A DNA stretch of 64,000 nucleotides from Saccharicrinis sp963663905 (lineage in GTDB: Bacteria; Bacteroidota; Bacteroidia; Bacteroidales; Marinilabiliaceae). The notes below the pieces were generated by a model. It ran no database searches and was not told the origin of the DNA. It was given only the letters and a program-made list of their open reading frames with translations. Made by a program: the position numbers and the translations under genes. Positions 39,111 through 48,072 of this stretch are shown here, piece by piece. Positions within the stretch are counted from its first letter, which is position 1. Every line of letters starts with the position of its first letter. The stretch covers positions 992,001 through 1,056,000 of the forward strand of contig OY760657.1 in assembly GCA_963663905.2 (NCBI GenBank), read 5' to 3'.

Positions 39111-40490
39111 ATGGATCACTTAAAAATATTAATTCTTGACGATGAAGTAAGAATCACCGAGAAACTTAAATATCATCTTGAAAAAAGAAATTTTAATGTA
39201 TATACTGCTAATACTCCAAATCAAGGGTTTGAGGTTTTAGAAAAGGAGCAGCCAGGTATATTAATATTGGATATTATGTTACCAGGTATGAATGGTTTGG
39301 ATGTACTAAAAAAAGTAAAGGAAGACTTTCCTAATACTGAGGTCATCATGATTAGTGGTTATGGTGATATGGATATGGTGATTGAAGCTATGCGAAAAGG
39401 AGCTTCCGATTTTATTCGTAAACCTTTTCAGGTTATGGATATTCAGGTGGCTGTTGAAAGAACCGGAAAGTTTGTAGAACTGCAGGCAAAACTTGAAAAT
39501 GCTGAGAATATAGGATCTCTGGTTTCAAAGGAGCTTGAGGGAATGATTGAAAAGGATTTTATTGGTGAAAGTGAAGCTATAAAACGAGTTTTAAAGATTG
39601 CATTAAAAGCAGCTCAGGATAAAGATGTGAACGTTCTGGTTACGGGAGAAAATGGAACCGGTAAAGAAATTATCTCCAGAATAATTCATTATGGGAGTCC
39701 TCGAAAGGAGCAAGTTTTTGCACCTGTAAATAGTTCTGCAATCCCATCAACATTATTGGAAAGTGAGTTTTTTGGTCATGTTAAAGGTGCATTTACAGAT
39801 GCCAGGGAAGATAAAAAAGGATATTTTCAAATGGCAAATAATGGAACTTTGTTTTTAGATGAAATAGCCGATATGCCATTCTCTTTGCAAGCAAAACTGT
39901 TAAGAGCTATTGAAGAAAATAAAATCAAAAGAGTTGGTAGTAATAAAGAAATCGCTGTCGATGTAAGGATTATTTCTGCTACCAATAAAAATATTGAAGA
40001 ATTAATAGAACAAGAGAAATTTAGAATAGATTTATATCACCGGATTAATACTATTGAAATTCATATTCCTCCATTGCGTGAACGTCCAGAGGATATAAAG
40101 CCATTGTTAAATCATTTTGTAGAGTCCATTTCAAAGAAAAAGAATATTGATGTTCCTTCTATATCCAAGGAGTTAATTAAAAAGCTACAGTCGTATCATT
40201 TCCCAGGAAATGTTCGTGAATTAAGAAACATGGTTGAACGTGCCTTGATTTTGTTTGAAGGGGAAGAACTATTACCTGAGGATTTTCCATTGAAGGGAGA
40301 GACAAAGAACAATGAAATCAATCTTGGAACTCTTTGTCTGGATGCTCATGAAAAGGCTTTGATTATTGAAGCTTTAAAAAGATGCGACTATAATCAAACT
40401 CATGCAGCAGAACTCTTATGTATTTCTAGGGATGCTATAAAAAGAAAGATTAAAAAGTTTGATATTTCTATAGATAAACAGATAGTATAA
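39111..40490 (+). CDS. NtrC-family sigma-54-dependent response regulator
   Basis: Response regulator (459 aa) with receiver domain residues 1-125 (phospho-acceptor Asp54 in LILDIML), AAA+ domain about 150-385 (Walker A GENGTGKE; Walker B LFLDEIAD), and a Fis-type HTH at about 415-455 (ALKRCDYNQTHAAELLCIS). The sigma-54 contact loop reads GAFTDA (226-231) instead of the canonical GAFTGA. It lies 15 bp after the TPR kinase, so the two form a two-component system. An rpoN gene is not in this window. No -24/-12 site was identified. Confidence 0.92.
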   Translation: MDHLKILILDDEVRITEKLKYHLEKRNFNVYTANTPNQGFEVLEKEQPGILILDIMLPGMNGLDVLKKVKEDFPNTEVIMISGYGDMDMVIEAMRKGASDFIRKPFQVMDIQVAVERTGKFVELQAKLENAENIGSLVSKELEGMIEKDFIGESEAIKRVLKIALKAAQDKDVNVLVTGENGTGKEIISRIIHYGSPRKEQVFAPVNSSAIPSTLLESEFFGHVKGAFTDAREDKKGYFQMANNGTLFLDEIADMPFSLQAKLLRAIEENKIKRVGSNKEIAVDVRIISATNKNIEELIEQEKFRIDLYHRINTIEIHIPPLRERPEDIKPLLNHFVESISKKKNIDVPSISKELIKKLQSYHFPGNVRELRNMVERALILFEGEELLPEDFPLKGETKNNEINLGTLCLDAHEKALIIEALKRCDYNQTHAAELLCISRDAIKRKIKKFDISIDKQIV

Positions 40491-40491
40491 C

Positions 40492-40513
40492 CCTTGAAAA
40501 AGCTTTCAAGGGC
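40492..40513. terminator. Bidirectional terminator between ntrC-like gene and ung
   Basis: 9-bp perfect stem CCCTTGAAA (40492-40500) / TTTCAAGGG (40505-40513), loop AAGC, in a 31-bp convergent gap. Confidence 0.75.
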
Positions 40514-40521
40514 TTTGCTGT

Positions 40522-41184
40522 TTACCATTGTATTGGTTCCAATCCTTTACCTATCAAATATTCATTGGTTTTGCTAAAGTGCTTATTTCCTAAAAAACCT
40601 CTGTGGGCAGAAAGTGGCGATGGATGTGGTGATTTTAAAATATAATGTTTTGATTCATCTATAAATAAAGACTTTTTACCTGCGTATGCTCCCCATAATA
40701 GAAATACAATGTTCTCTTTTTCTTTTGCCAGGAGTTTGATAACACTATCAGTAAATTCTTCCCATCCCTTTTTTTGATGAGATCCAGCCTGATGAGCCCT
40801 TACTGTTAACGTTGCATTTAATAACAAAACACCCTGTTTAGCCCAATGTTCCAGATTACCACTTGAAGGAGGGGTAACTCCACAGTCATTTTGAATTTCT
40901 TTATATATATTGACTAATGATGGAGGGATTTTAATGCCATCATTAACAGAAAAGCATAGTCCATGAGCTTGATTAATATCGTGGTAAGGATCTTGTCCGA
41001 GAATGACAACTCTGGTTTTATCTAATGGACATAAATCAAAGGCATTAAATATTTTTGATGCAGGAGGAAAAACTGTATGTGTCTTGTATTCCTCTTTTAC
41101 AAATTGAACAAGGTTTTTAAAATACTCTTTCTCAAATTCGTCATTAAGTAGGTTTCTCCAGCCATCTTCAATCTTTACATCCAT
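40522..41184 (-). CDS. ung: Uracil-DNA glycosylase
   Basis: Family 1 UDG (220 aa) that removes uracil from DNA in base-excision repair. It shows the water-activating motif GQDPYHD (Asp near residue 64), AHGLCFSV, the LLNATLTVR strand and the leucine-loop motif HPSPLSAHRGF with the active His. Full family length, cytosolic. Single gene, convergent with the regulator gene and divergent from the DUF6377 gene. A minus-strand TAGTTTTG at 41218-41225 may be its -7 box. Confidence 0.97.
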   Translation of the reverse strand: MDVKIEDGWRNLLNDEFEKEYFKNLVQFVKEEYKTHTVFPPASKIFNAFDLCPLDKTRVVILGQDPYHDINQAHGLCFSVNDGIKIPPSLVNIYKEIQNDCGVTPPSSGNLEHWAKQGVLLLNATLTVRAHQAGSHQKKGWEEFTDSVIKLLAKEKENIVFLLWGAYAGKKSLFIDESKHYILKSPHPSPLSAHRGFLGNKHFSKTNEYLIGKGLEPIQW

Positions 41185-41310
41185 AGTAATTATTTGTCTT
41201 TTTTAATAAATGAGCTTCAAAACTAATAGTTTTAGTTTTGAAAATAATGAGATTAGGAAGTTTATTTTAGAAGTCATTTTATTTATTTTTACACAAAATC
41301 TATAAAATCT

Positions 41311-42915
41311 ATGTTAAGATTTCTACTTACGGTATTCATATTTTTAAATTTCCATAATTCTTTTGCTCAATTAGATGATTTATATAATGAGTTAGATAAT
41401 ACGATTCAGAAAGAGTGGTATTATGTTCAGATTAAAGAGCAACAATTAGATTCCTTAAAAAAACAACTAGCTTTAAATAATACTCAAGGTAAAGAATGGG
41501 AACGCTACAAACTTTGTAATGAAATTGCAGAGAAATATACCGTATATGTTTTTGATTCCGCTATGTATTATTATCGAAAAGCTATTGATATTGCTTATAG
41601 AATTAATCATAAAGAATCTCTTGCTGGTACATTATCAGACTATGGCCATCTATTGGTTTCTGTTGGCTATTATAAAGAGGCGATAGATACTTTAAATAAG
41701 GTGGTGATTTCTGATTTGTCTCCAAATAAACTTCAGGATTATTACAGCTATGTGGTAAGAGCATATTATGATATAGCTGACTATATTCGGGACGATTATT
41801 ATTCAATAAAATATCGGAGAATTGCGGATAGTTATGTGGATTCCGTATATAAATATAGAGTTGAGGGAACTATTCGCCCGGTTTTAACAAAAGCCATAAG
41901 GTATTTGGTTGATTGGAAACCTGATTCTTCAGCCTATTACTATCAATATGCATATGATCATTTGTCACCTGATCTGCATCAACAAGCCATCATTCATTCT
42001 TGTCTTGGATTTATTGATATTGAACAAGGTAGAAAAGAAGAGGGGATGAAGCACTTGATACATTCAGCCATTGCAGATATTAAAACGGTTACCAAAGAAG
42101 CTACTTCATTACGAACTTTATCAAAATATCTATATGAATATGGAGATATTCAACGTGCCTATAAATACATATTATTAGCAAAGCATGATGCTAATATCTT
42201 TGGTTCAAAACAAAGGATATTAGAGGTTTCCGAGATTTTTCCGGCTATAGAGGGTGCTAAATTAATAATGGAGGAGAAGAAAAAGGAGACTGCAGTTCAT
42301 TTTGTTTGGGTGGTTTCGCTAATAATCCTTGTTGTAATTGTATTTTTGATTATTGTTTATCGTCAGTTATTTAACTTGAGAAAAATATGGATCTCGATTA
42401 CTAAGAGTAATAAAGAATTAAAGGTTTTGAACGGAGAATTAAAGGAGGCTAATCGTATTAAAGAAAAATATATTGGACATTTCTTTAATACAAGTTCTGG
42501 TTATATAAATAAGCTGGAAAGTATATCTAAGTCGCTGAATAAATTATTAGTGGCTAATAACCCTCACAAATTAAAGACTGTTTTAAAAGATATCAACCCT
42601 AAAAAAGAGCGGGATAAGTTATTTCATAATTTCGATGAAGTCTTTTTATCATTATTTCCGGACTTTATATCAGAAGTTGAGAGTTTTATATTGCCAGAGA
42701 ATAAGTACGTGCTAAAAACAGGGCAATTACTAAATACGGAACTCAGAATATTAGCACTTATAAGGTTAGGAATTCAGGATAATGAGACTATAGCTAAGGT
42801 ATTGGATGTATCTATTAACACCATTTATACATATAAAACAAAGGCAAAGAATAAATCAGAGTTGAGTACGGAAGAGTTTTTTATGAGATTAAATTCAATA
42901 AAGTCAGTTGTTTAA
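41311..42915 (+). CDS. DUF6377-type TPR membrane regulator with LuxR-like HTH
   Basis: 534-residue protein: signal peptide (cleavage near SFAQ), periplasmic TPR-like helices (about 30-315), one transmembrane helix (about 329-351) and a cytosolic coiled coil (KSNKELKVLNGELKEANRIKEKY, given here only as a position: about 364-386). The C-terminal half ends in a LuxR-type helix-turn-helix (LRILALIRLGIQDNETIAKV, then SINTIYTYKTKAKNKS). It looks like a one-component membrane regulator typical of Bacteroidota. The target genes are unknown; neither neighbour suggests one. Confidence 0.82.
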   Translation: MLRFLLTVFIFLNFHNSFAQLDDLYNELDNTIQKEWYYVQIKEQQLDSLKKQLALNNTQGKEWERYKLCNEIAEKYTVYVFDSAMYYYRKAIDIAYRINHKESLAGTLSDYGHLLVSVGYYKEAIDTLNKVVISDLSPNKLQDYYSYVVRAYYDIADYIRDDYYSIKYRRIADSYVDSVYKYRVEGTIRPVLTKAIRYLVDWKPDSSAYYYQYAYDHLSPDLHQQAIIHSCLGFIDIEQGRKEEGMKHLIHSAIADIKTVTKEATSLRTLSKYLYEYGDIQRAYKYILLAKHDANIFGSKQRILEVSEIFPAIEGAKLIMEEKKKETAVHFVWVVSLIILVVIVFLIIVYRQLFNLRKIWISITKSNKELKVLNGELKEANRIKEKYIGHFFNTSSGYINKLESISKSLNKLLVANNPHKLKTVLKDINPKKERDKLFHNFDEVFLSLFPDFISEVESFILPENKYVLKTGQLLNTELRILALIRLGIQDNETIAKVLDVSINTIYTYKTKAKNKSELSTEEFFMRLNSIKSVV

Positions 42916-42961
42916 GTTGATTTATCTGTTTGTTTCTTAAAAATGTTTACATTTTTTCACA

Positions 42962-42997
42962 TTTGATTACATTTTTATAAAAAAATAAATATATTTG
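42962..42997 (+). promoter_or_regulatory. Putative promoter upstream of a 33-codon ORF
   Basis: TTTG (42962-42965) and TATATTTG (42990-42997), spaced 24 bp, slightly wider than ideal. It could drive the small ORF at 43033. Confidence 0.4.
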
Positions 42998-43032
42998 TAA
43001 CGTAAGTCTCAATAAATCTAAATTGTTTTAAT

Positions 43033-43134
43033 ATGGGAATAATTGGTATTGCTGCATTGCTAATTGGAATTTTCATTGTTAGAAAAGAAAGAATCAAACT
43101 GGTGAATAAATTGCATCAAATTCAAGACCATTAA
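43033..43134 (+). CDS. Possible 33-aa single-span membrane peptide
   Basis: ATG-TAA frame coding a hydrophobic segment (IIGIAALLIGIFIV, residues 3-16) followed by a basic tail (RKERIKLVNK). A promoter-like pair lies upstream and a strong hairpin terminator at 43191 downstream, so the whole looks like a small transcription unit. No family is recognised. It could be a small membrane protein or chance. The rest of the 431-bp gap (42916-43346) holds only these signals and AT-rich DNA. Confidence 0.45.
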   Translation: MGIIGIAALLIGIFIVRKERIKLVNKLHQIQDH

Positions 43135-43190
43135 GCCCGATTTTATATTACTAATATTATAGTGATGTAGGAGAGTGGAACGATATTAAA

Positions 43191-43231
43191 AAGAAAGGTT
43201 GACAAATACTTGTCAACCTTTCTTTTTTTGT
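43191..43231. terminator. Strong bidirectional terminator
   Basis: 15-bp perfect stem AAGAAAGGTTGACAA (43191-43205) / TTGTCAACCTTTCTT (43210-43224) with a 4-nt loop and T run; serves the small ORF and possibly the minus-strand efflux operon. Confidence 0.85.
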
Positions 43232-43346
43232 AGTCTTTATAAATTCAAACATATGTGTTCAAGCTCAAATTCAAGATCTTAATTCAGCGACATTAAATAA
43301 ATATTGTCTTATGTCTATGATCTAAAATCTAATGATCTATAGAATC

Positions 43347-44651
43347 TTAGTATTCATCAATGATTCCGCCTGTAATGCGAGTCAAATCTGTTTGAGACTC
43401 AACTACATTATACATGGCATTTAATTTTTGTATTGCAGCGTTTAAGTAATTAATCTGAATATCTCTAAAGTCAAAAGAGTCTATTACTCCAGTTTTTAAC
43501 TTCTCTTCAGCCATATCCATATTTAACTTTGCAGCTTCCTCCTGCTCGTTTGCTAAAACAACCAGCTCTTTTTGTACTTCGTAAGTACTAAATATTTGCA
43601 TTAGTTGGTTTTGTAGACTATGTTCCATTTGCTCTATTTCAACCATTCCCGATTCTTCTTCAATTTTAGCAATTTGAACGCTTCTTTTTCTTTGTCCACC
43701 ATTAAAAATGGTATATGATAAATTTAAACCAACTGTTACATCAGAGTAGGTGCTTTTAGTATCCGGAGTATTTTCAGTATAATATAGATTTCTGTTGGTT
43801 TGAGAAACTCCACCATTCATACTTAATGTTGGAAAATAATTGCTTTTAGCAAGAGATGTTTCTTTTGCTAATAAGCTTTGGTTGATATACTGATTTTTAA
43901 GAGTTGTATTGTTTGAGATAAGTTTACCACTTAAATCAGCCAAAGTATAATCAGGCAGGTCGCTTTTAATTTCAGATGTTAGTTCCCACATGGTATTGTC
44001 TTTTATACCAAGTACATAATTTAGCGTTCTGATGCTGTTTTCAAATGCTACTTGCTGTTCCAGGTAAGTGGATTTATCTTGTAACCATGATGTTTTGGCT
44101 AACAAACTTTCATAAGTAGTTGTAACACCTATTTCTTTCCCGCTTAATTCTCTGTTATATCTGTCCTCAGACAATTTCATAAGTTTTTCATAAACCTTTA
44201 CAAGCTCTTGTTGAACTATGCAGTTGTTATAGGCTGAAATAATATCCTGTATCGTGTTTTCAACAAGAATAGCCGTATTTCCTTTTGAAAGACTTTCAAG
44301 TTCTTCATATCTTCTTTTGGTGATTCTGGCACTAAAGCCATCAAACAGAACCCAGTTTAAACCCAAGTCAGGTGAAATAATTTCACTTCTGTAATCTTCA
44401 TTATCATTGTAATTAAGATCTTCAGATAATGAAGCGCTAAAGCTTACTGTTGGCAAAGCTCCTGTATTACCCCAATTGTTATTTATAGAAGCAATCTTTT
44501 CATCATTACGTACGACTTTTAAATCATAATTATTTTGCAGACCAAGTTCAATAGCCTGCGAAAGTGACAGGGTATTTTGAGACTGCATACTCATTGAGAG
44601 TATGCAGAACAAAACGGTTAATATTTGAAATTTAATTTTCTTCATTACCAT
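43347..44651 (-). CDS. TolC-family outer-membrane efflux channel
   Basis: Outer-membrane factor (434 aa), signal cleavage near SMQSQ. Its two long repeat halves follow the TolC pattern (SLSQAIELGLQNNYDLKVVRN near residue 30; NVGLNLSYTIFNGGQRKRSV-type segment near 310). The start is 44651, or 44645 if the third codon is used. It is the last gene of the minus-strand efflux operon, 22 bp after the RND pump. It forms the exit duct of a tripartite pump. Confidence 0.9.
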   Translation of the reverse strand: MVMKKIKFQILTVLFCILSMSMQSQNTLSLSQAIELGLQNNYDLKVVRNDEKIASINNNWGNTGALPTVSFSASLSEDLNYNDNEDYRSEIISPDLGLNWVLFDGFSARITKRRYEELESLSKGNTAILVENTIQDIISAYNNCIVQQELVKVYEKLMKLSEDRYNRELSGKEIGVTTTYESLLAKTSWLQDKSTYLEQQVAFENSIRTLNYVLGIKDNTMWELTSEIKSDLPDYTLADLSGKLISNNTTLKNQYINQSLLAKETSLAKSNYFPTLSMNGGVSQTNRNLYYTENTPDTKSTYSDVTVGLNLSYTIFNGGQRKRSVQIAKIEEESGMVEIEQMEHSLQNQLMQIFSTYEVQKELVVLANEQEEAAKLNMDMAEEKLKTGVIDSFDFRDIQINYLNAAIQKLNAMYNVVESQTDLTRITGGIIDEY

Positions 44652-44673
44652 TGTTTTTTAATCGATCATTTCT

Positions 44674-47600
44674 TTAATCAATAAACGATGAATTATCAAT
44701 TTTCTTTGCCATATTCATTTCCAGTGTTTTCTCGATGTTTGCATTTATCACTGCAGTTTCAAGAGATTCAGGAGTAAATTCTTCTTTTGAAGTCAGCTTT
44801 TTAATTAATACCATGTTTTTATTGTTTAGTACAATTAATACAGGTAAAATAATTAGAATAAATATGGTTCCAAACATGATTCCATATGCTAATGCAATAG
44901 CCATTGGAATAAGCATTCTTGCATCCGGACTGTTTTCTAAAATCAAAGGCATCAATCCTCCTGTTGTGGTTACTGTAGTTAGGAATATTGCCCTAAAGCG
45001 TGATAGACCGGCATCTTTTACTGCTGATATTAATTTCATGCCATTTTCCAGGTTCATATTAAATTTGGATACAAATACAATGGCATCGTTTATCACAACT
45101 CCGGATAATGCAACCATACCCCATAAACTCATCATAGATATTGGTTGACCATGAATTCCGTGTCCCCAAATAGCACCAATTATACCCAGAGGTATCATCA
45201 TGATAATCAACAATCCCTGACGGAATGATTTGAAATAAATCATAATGATAAGAACGATGATTAAGAAAGCCAGTCCAAAGTACATTCCCATACTTCCAGC
45301 CTGTTCATCACTATCTTTCTGCTGGCCTTGTTGCATTACGGTAATATCTGGATATTTCTTAGTAATCTCACTTAAAATGTTTGTTTTGATAAATTCTAAA
45401 AGATCAGGTACCGACTGGGTTTGATCCTTTTGATAGGCATCAACCCTAACTTCACGACGTCCGTTAAAGTGGTTGATTGAACTCAAACTACGTGCAGTAC
45501 TAATTTCAGCAATGGTTCCAAGTGGGAAATCACCTTTAGAAGTATGAATCAACATGTTTTCCAACTGGCCAACTGTTTGACGATTATCTTTGGAGTATCT
45601 CACATATACCCATATTTCATCTTTACCTTCCTGAATTCGTTGCGCTAAAGCACCATAAAATGCCTGGCGAACTTCCGTCATCAAGCTTTGTAATGTTAAT
45701 CCAAGAGCATAGGCTTCCGGTTTTAGTGTTAACCTTAATTCCTGACTTCCTAACTGGCTATTATCAGTAATATTATATAACGCAGGCATTTGAGCCAATT
45801 GAATTTCCAGTTCTTCTTTTGCCTTTTCCAGTTCTTCTGCATTATAACCTAATAAGCTGATAGAAACAGGAGCTCCAAATCTGTTTGATGCACCAACTGC
45901 AAATTTGTAGGCTTCAGGAATTTTTCCAACTTTCTCAGCAATAGCTTTTTTAATAGTTTCATCAGAAACCATGGTTTTTTCAAGTGAGTTAAGGAACACA
46001 CGGATCATACCTGCATTAGTTCCTCTTTCGGTACCAGAAAAAGAACTACCCATTGAAATACTCATGGCCGAAATATATGACAGGGTATCTCCCTGTTCTT
46101 TCATTAACTCATTATTAGCCTCCCATGCTTTTTCTTCAATATCAAATAAAATTTGTTTTGTGATTTGTTCGTTTACACCCGGTTTTAAAGCCAAGTCAAT
46201 AGAGAACATATCTGATGGAGATCCCGGGAAGAATGTAAAACCTATGATTCCACCGCCAACTAATCCAATGGTAATAATAAACAAAGCCGTAATGGAAGCC
46301 ATGGCTATTCCACGGTGTGTTAAAATCCAATCTAAGAAAGGAGAATACAATTTATTTTTAAAAGCATCTAGCTTATTATCAATGTAAATACGAAGTTTTC
46401 CATAAAGAGATGTTTTCCTGTTTGGTTTTAGCACTTTAGGATTTGCAAGGTGACCGGGTAATACAAACATACCTTCTAATAGAGATATTGCAAGACATAC
46501 CACCACCACAAAAGCCATCTCGTACATAACCTCCATTTGACCCTCAATAACAAACAAAGGACTGAATGCAACCATGGTAGTAGCTACTGAAGTAAATACT
46601 GCAGGAAGTACCTCCATCGTTCCTTCAATTGCAGCACGGCGAGGAGATTTACCCATTTCAAAGTGAGTAAATATGTTTTCTCCAATCACAACACCATCAT
46701 CAACTAAGATCCCTACAATCAGGATCATACCAAAAAGGCTGATCAGGTTCATTGTTAAACCAAACATGTTACCAATAATAAACATTCCTAGGAATGAAGC
46801 TGGAATTCCCCATGCAACCCATAAACTTAAACGGATATTCAATAGTAAGGATAATAAAAGAACAACCAGAAATACCCCTTGGATACCATTTTCAATTAAG
46901 ATACCTAATTGTCCATCAATAATATCCAAAAAGTCCATACGGACTGTAATATGGAAATCATCATGAGATTTATTGAATTCATCAATATATTCCTTAACAA
47001 TGGTTGATATATCTTCTAAGTCTTCTGTATTTAATTTTTGAACAAGTAATGTAACACTCGGTTTTTTATTTACATAACCATTGCTTGGATCTTCAGGAAC
47101 CTGAAGTTTTACTGATGCTACATCTCCAATTGTAATCGGTTGTCCATTTTCGTTAGATTTAATAACAATCTTTTCAATATCCTTTGGTTTAATAGACTTT
47201 TGACGGCTAATGATTTTTATTTGTTCACGTGGATTTCTGATTGTACCACCTGAGGCATCGAGGTTATTTTGAGCAATAGCAGTTTGAACATCACTAATGG
47301 TCAAGTTATATCTGCGCAATTGAGTTTCGTTTAACTCAACTGCAAGTTCAAGATTACTTGGAACACCAAATATGTTGATTTGCGAAATTTTACCCGTTGC
47401 TAAAAGATCATCCTCAACCTTATTTGCCATTTTGTTTAAGTCCAATACATTATCAGACTCAGCCGATAGCGACATAAACATAGCCATGTCACGCGCCCGG
47501 CCTTTTGCTACGATTGGTCGTTCTGCATTGGATGGGAAGTTAGAAATTCCGTCAACTGCATTTTTTACATCCGAAAGCAGCTCATCCATATCATAACCAT

Positions 47601-47892
47601 TAAGAGCGGTAACTGTGATTGTAGCTGAACCTTCACTAGATGTAGAAGAGAATTCCTTAATACCAGAAATTCCTCGTAAACTGTTTTCTACCAAAGAGGT
47701 AATCCCTTCATCCATTTCTTTTGGTGTTGCACCTGGATATGAAACAGAAACAGAAATTGTTTTTGATTCCACTAATGGGAATGTTGCCTTTTTCATTTGA
47801 GTCATGGAGATGTAGCCAATCAAACCCAGAATGACAATCACCATTTTCCCGTAAAAAGGATATTTTACAAATTGTGATAATATTTTTTTCAT
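44674..47892 (-). CDS. RND-family multidrug/hydrophobe efflux transporter (AcrB type)
   Basis: Inner-membrane pump (1072 aa) with the expected 12 transmembrane helices and two large periplasmic loops. The N-terminus carries SVSVSYPGATPKEMDEGITS-like sequence of the HAE/efflux subfamily. The proton-relay Asp pair is in GILVDDGVVIGEN (TM4), and the second half has VVINDAIVFVSKF. As an antiporter it uses the proton gradient to expel compounds. The substrate cannot be read from sequence. It sits between the adaptor gene (180 bp away) and the TolC gene. Its 5' leader contains a dispersed element shared with the DUF5703 gene. Confidence 0.93.
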   Translation of the reverse strand: MKKILSQFVKYPFYGKMVIVILGLIGYISMTQMKKATFPLVESKTISVSVSYPGATPKEMDEGITSLVENSLRGISGIKEFSSTSSEGSATITVTALNGYDMDELLSDVKNAVDGISNFPSNAERPIVAKGRARDMAMFMSLSAESDNVLDLNKMANKVEDDLLATGKISQINIFGVPSNLELAVELNETQLRRYNLTISDVQTAIAQNNLDASGGTIRNPREQIKIISRQKSIKPKDIEKIVIKSNENGQPITIGDVASVKLQVPEDPSNGYVNKKPSVTLLVQKLNTEDLEDISTIVKEYIDEFNKSHDDFHITVRMDFLDIIDGQLGILIENGIQGVFLVVLLLSLLLNIRLSLWVAWGIPASFLGMFIIGNMFGLTMNLISLFGMILIVGILVDDGVVIGENIFTHFEMGKSPRRAAIEGTMEVLPAVFTSVATTMVAFSPLFVIEGQMEVMYEMAFVVVVCLAISLLEGMFVLPGHLANPKVLKPNRKTSLYGKLRIYIDNKLDAFKNKLYSPFLDWILTHRGIAMASITALFIITIGLVGGGIIGFTFFPGSPSDMFSIDLALKPGVNEQITKQILFDIEEKAWEANNELMKEQGDTLSYISAMSISMGSSFSGTERGTNAGMIRVFLNSLEKTMVSDETIKKAIAEKVGKIPEAYKFAVGASNRFGAPVSISLLGYNAEELEKAKEELEIQLAQMPALYNITDNSQLGSQELRLTLKPEAYALGLTLQSLMTEVRQAFYGALAQRIQEGKDEIWVYVRYSKDNRQTVGQLENMLIHTSKGDFPLGTIAEISTARSLSSINHFNGRREVRVDAYQKDQTQSVPDLLEFIKTNILSEITKKYPDITVMQQGQQKDSDEQAGSMGMYFGLAFLIIVLIIMIYFKSFRQGLLIIMMIPLGIIGAIWGHGIHGQPISMMSLWGMVALSGVVINDAIVFVSKFNMNLENGMKLISAVKDAGLSRFRAIFLTTVTTTGGLMPLILENSPDARMLIPMAIALAYGIMFGTIFILIILPVLIVLNNKNMVLIKKLTSKEEFTPESLETAVINANIEKTLEMNMAKKIDNSSFID

Positions 47893-47912
47893 GCGTTTAT
47901 TCTTTGTTTTTT

Positions 47913-47984
47913 AGTCGCATGGAACTTACAGAATTCAATTATTCTCATGAGAGAGAATCCTTTCATCATGCTCGTTTCATTTTT
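47913..47984. repeat. Dispersed leader element, copy 1
   Basis: About 72 bp in the 5' leader of the RND gene. It matches the element at 63358-63450: GTCGCATGGAACTT against GTCATATGGAACTC, TCATGAGAGAGAA against CAATGAGTGAGAA, and CATGCTCGTTTCATTT against CATGGCTCGTTTCATTT, in the same order and orientation. A nearby inverted repeat (ATTCTCATGAGAGAGAAT) lies in the middle. Confidence 0.65.
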
Positions 47985-48072
47985 ACTCAATAGATAGTTT
48001 ATGATGCTGTTTTGTTTATCCTTCATTAGATATAAAATGGCATCTGAATTTATTTAGAAATACTATTGATGT

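Noticed and set aside
44735..46387. Antisense ORFs of 137 and 138 codons in the RND pump gene
   Set aside because: They lie opposite conserved transmembrane and loop segments; composition follows the complement of the pump.
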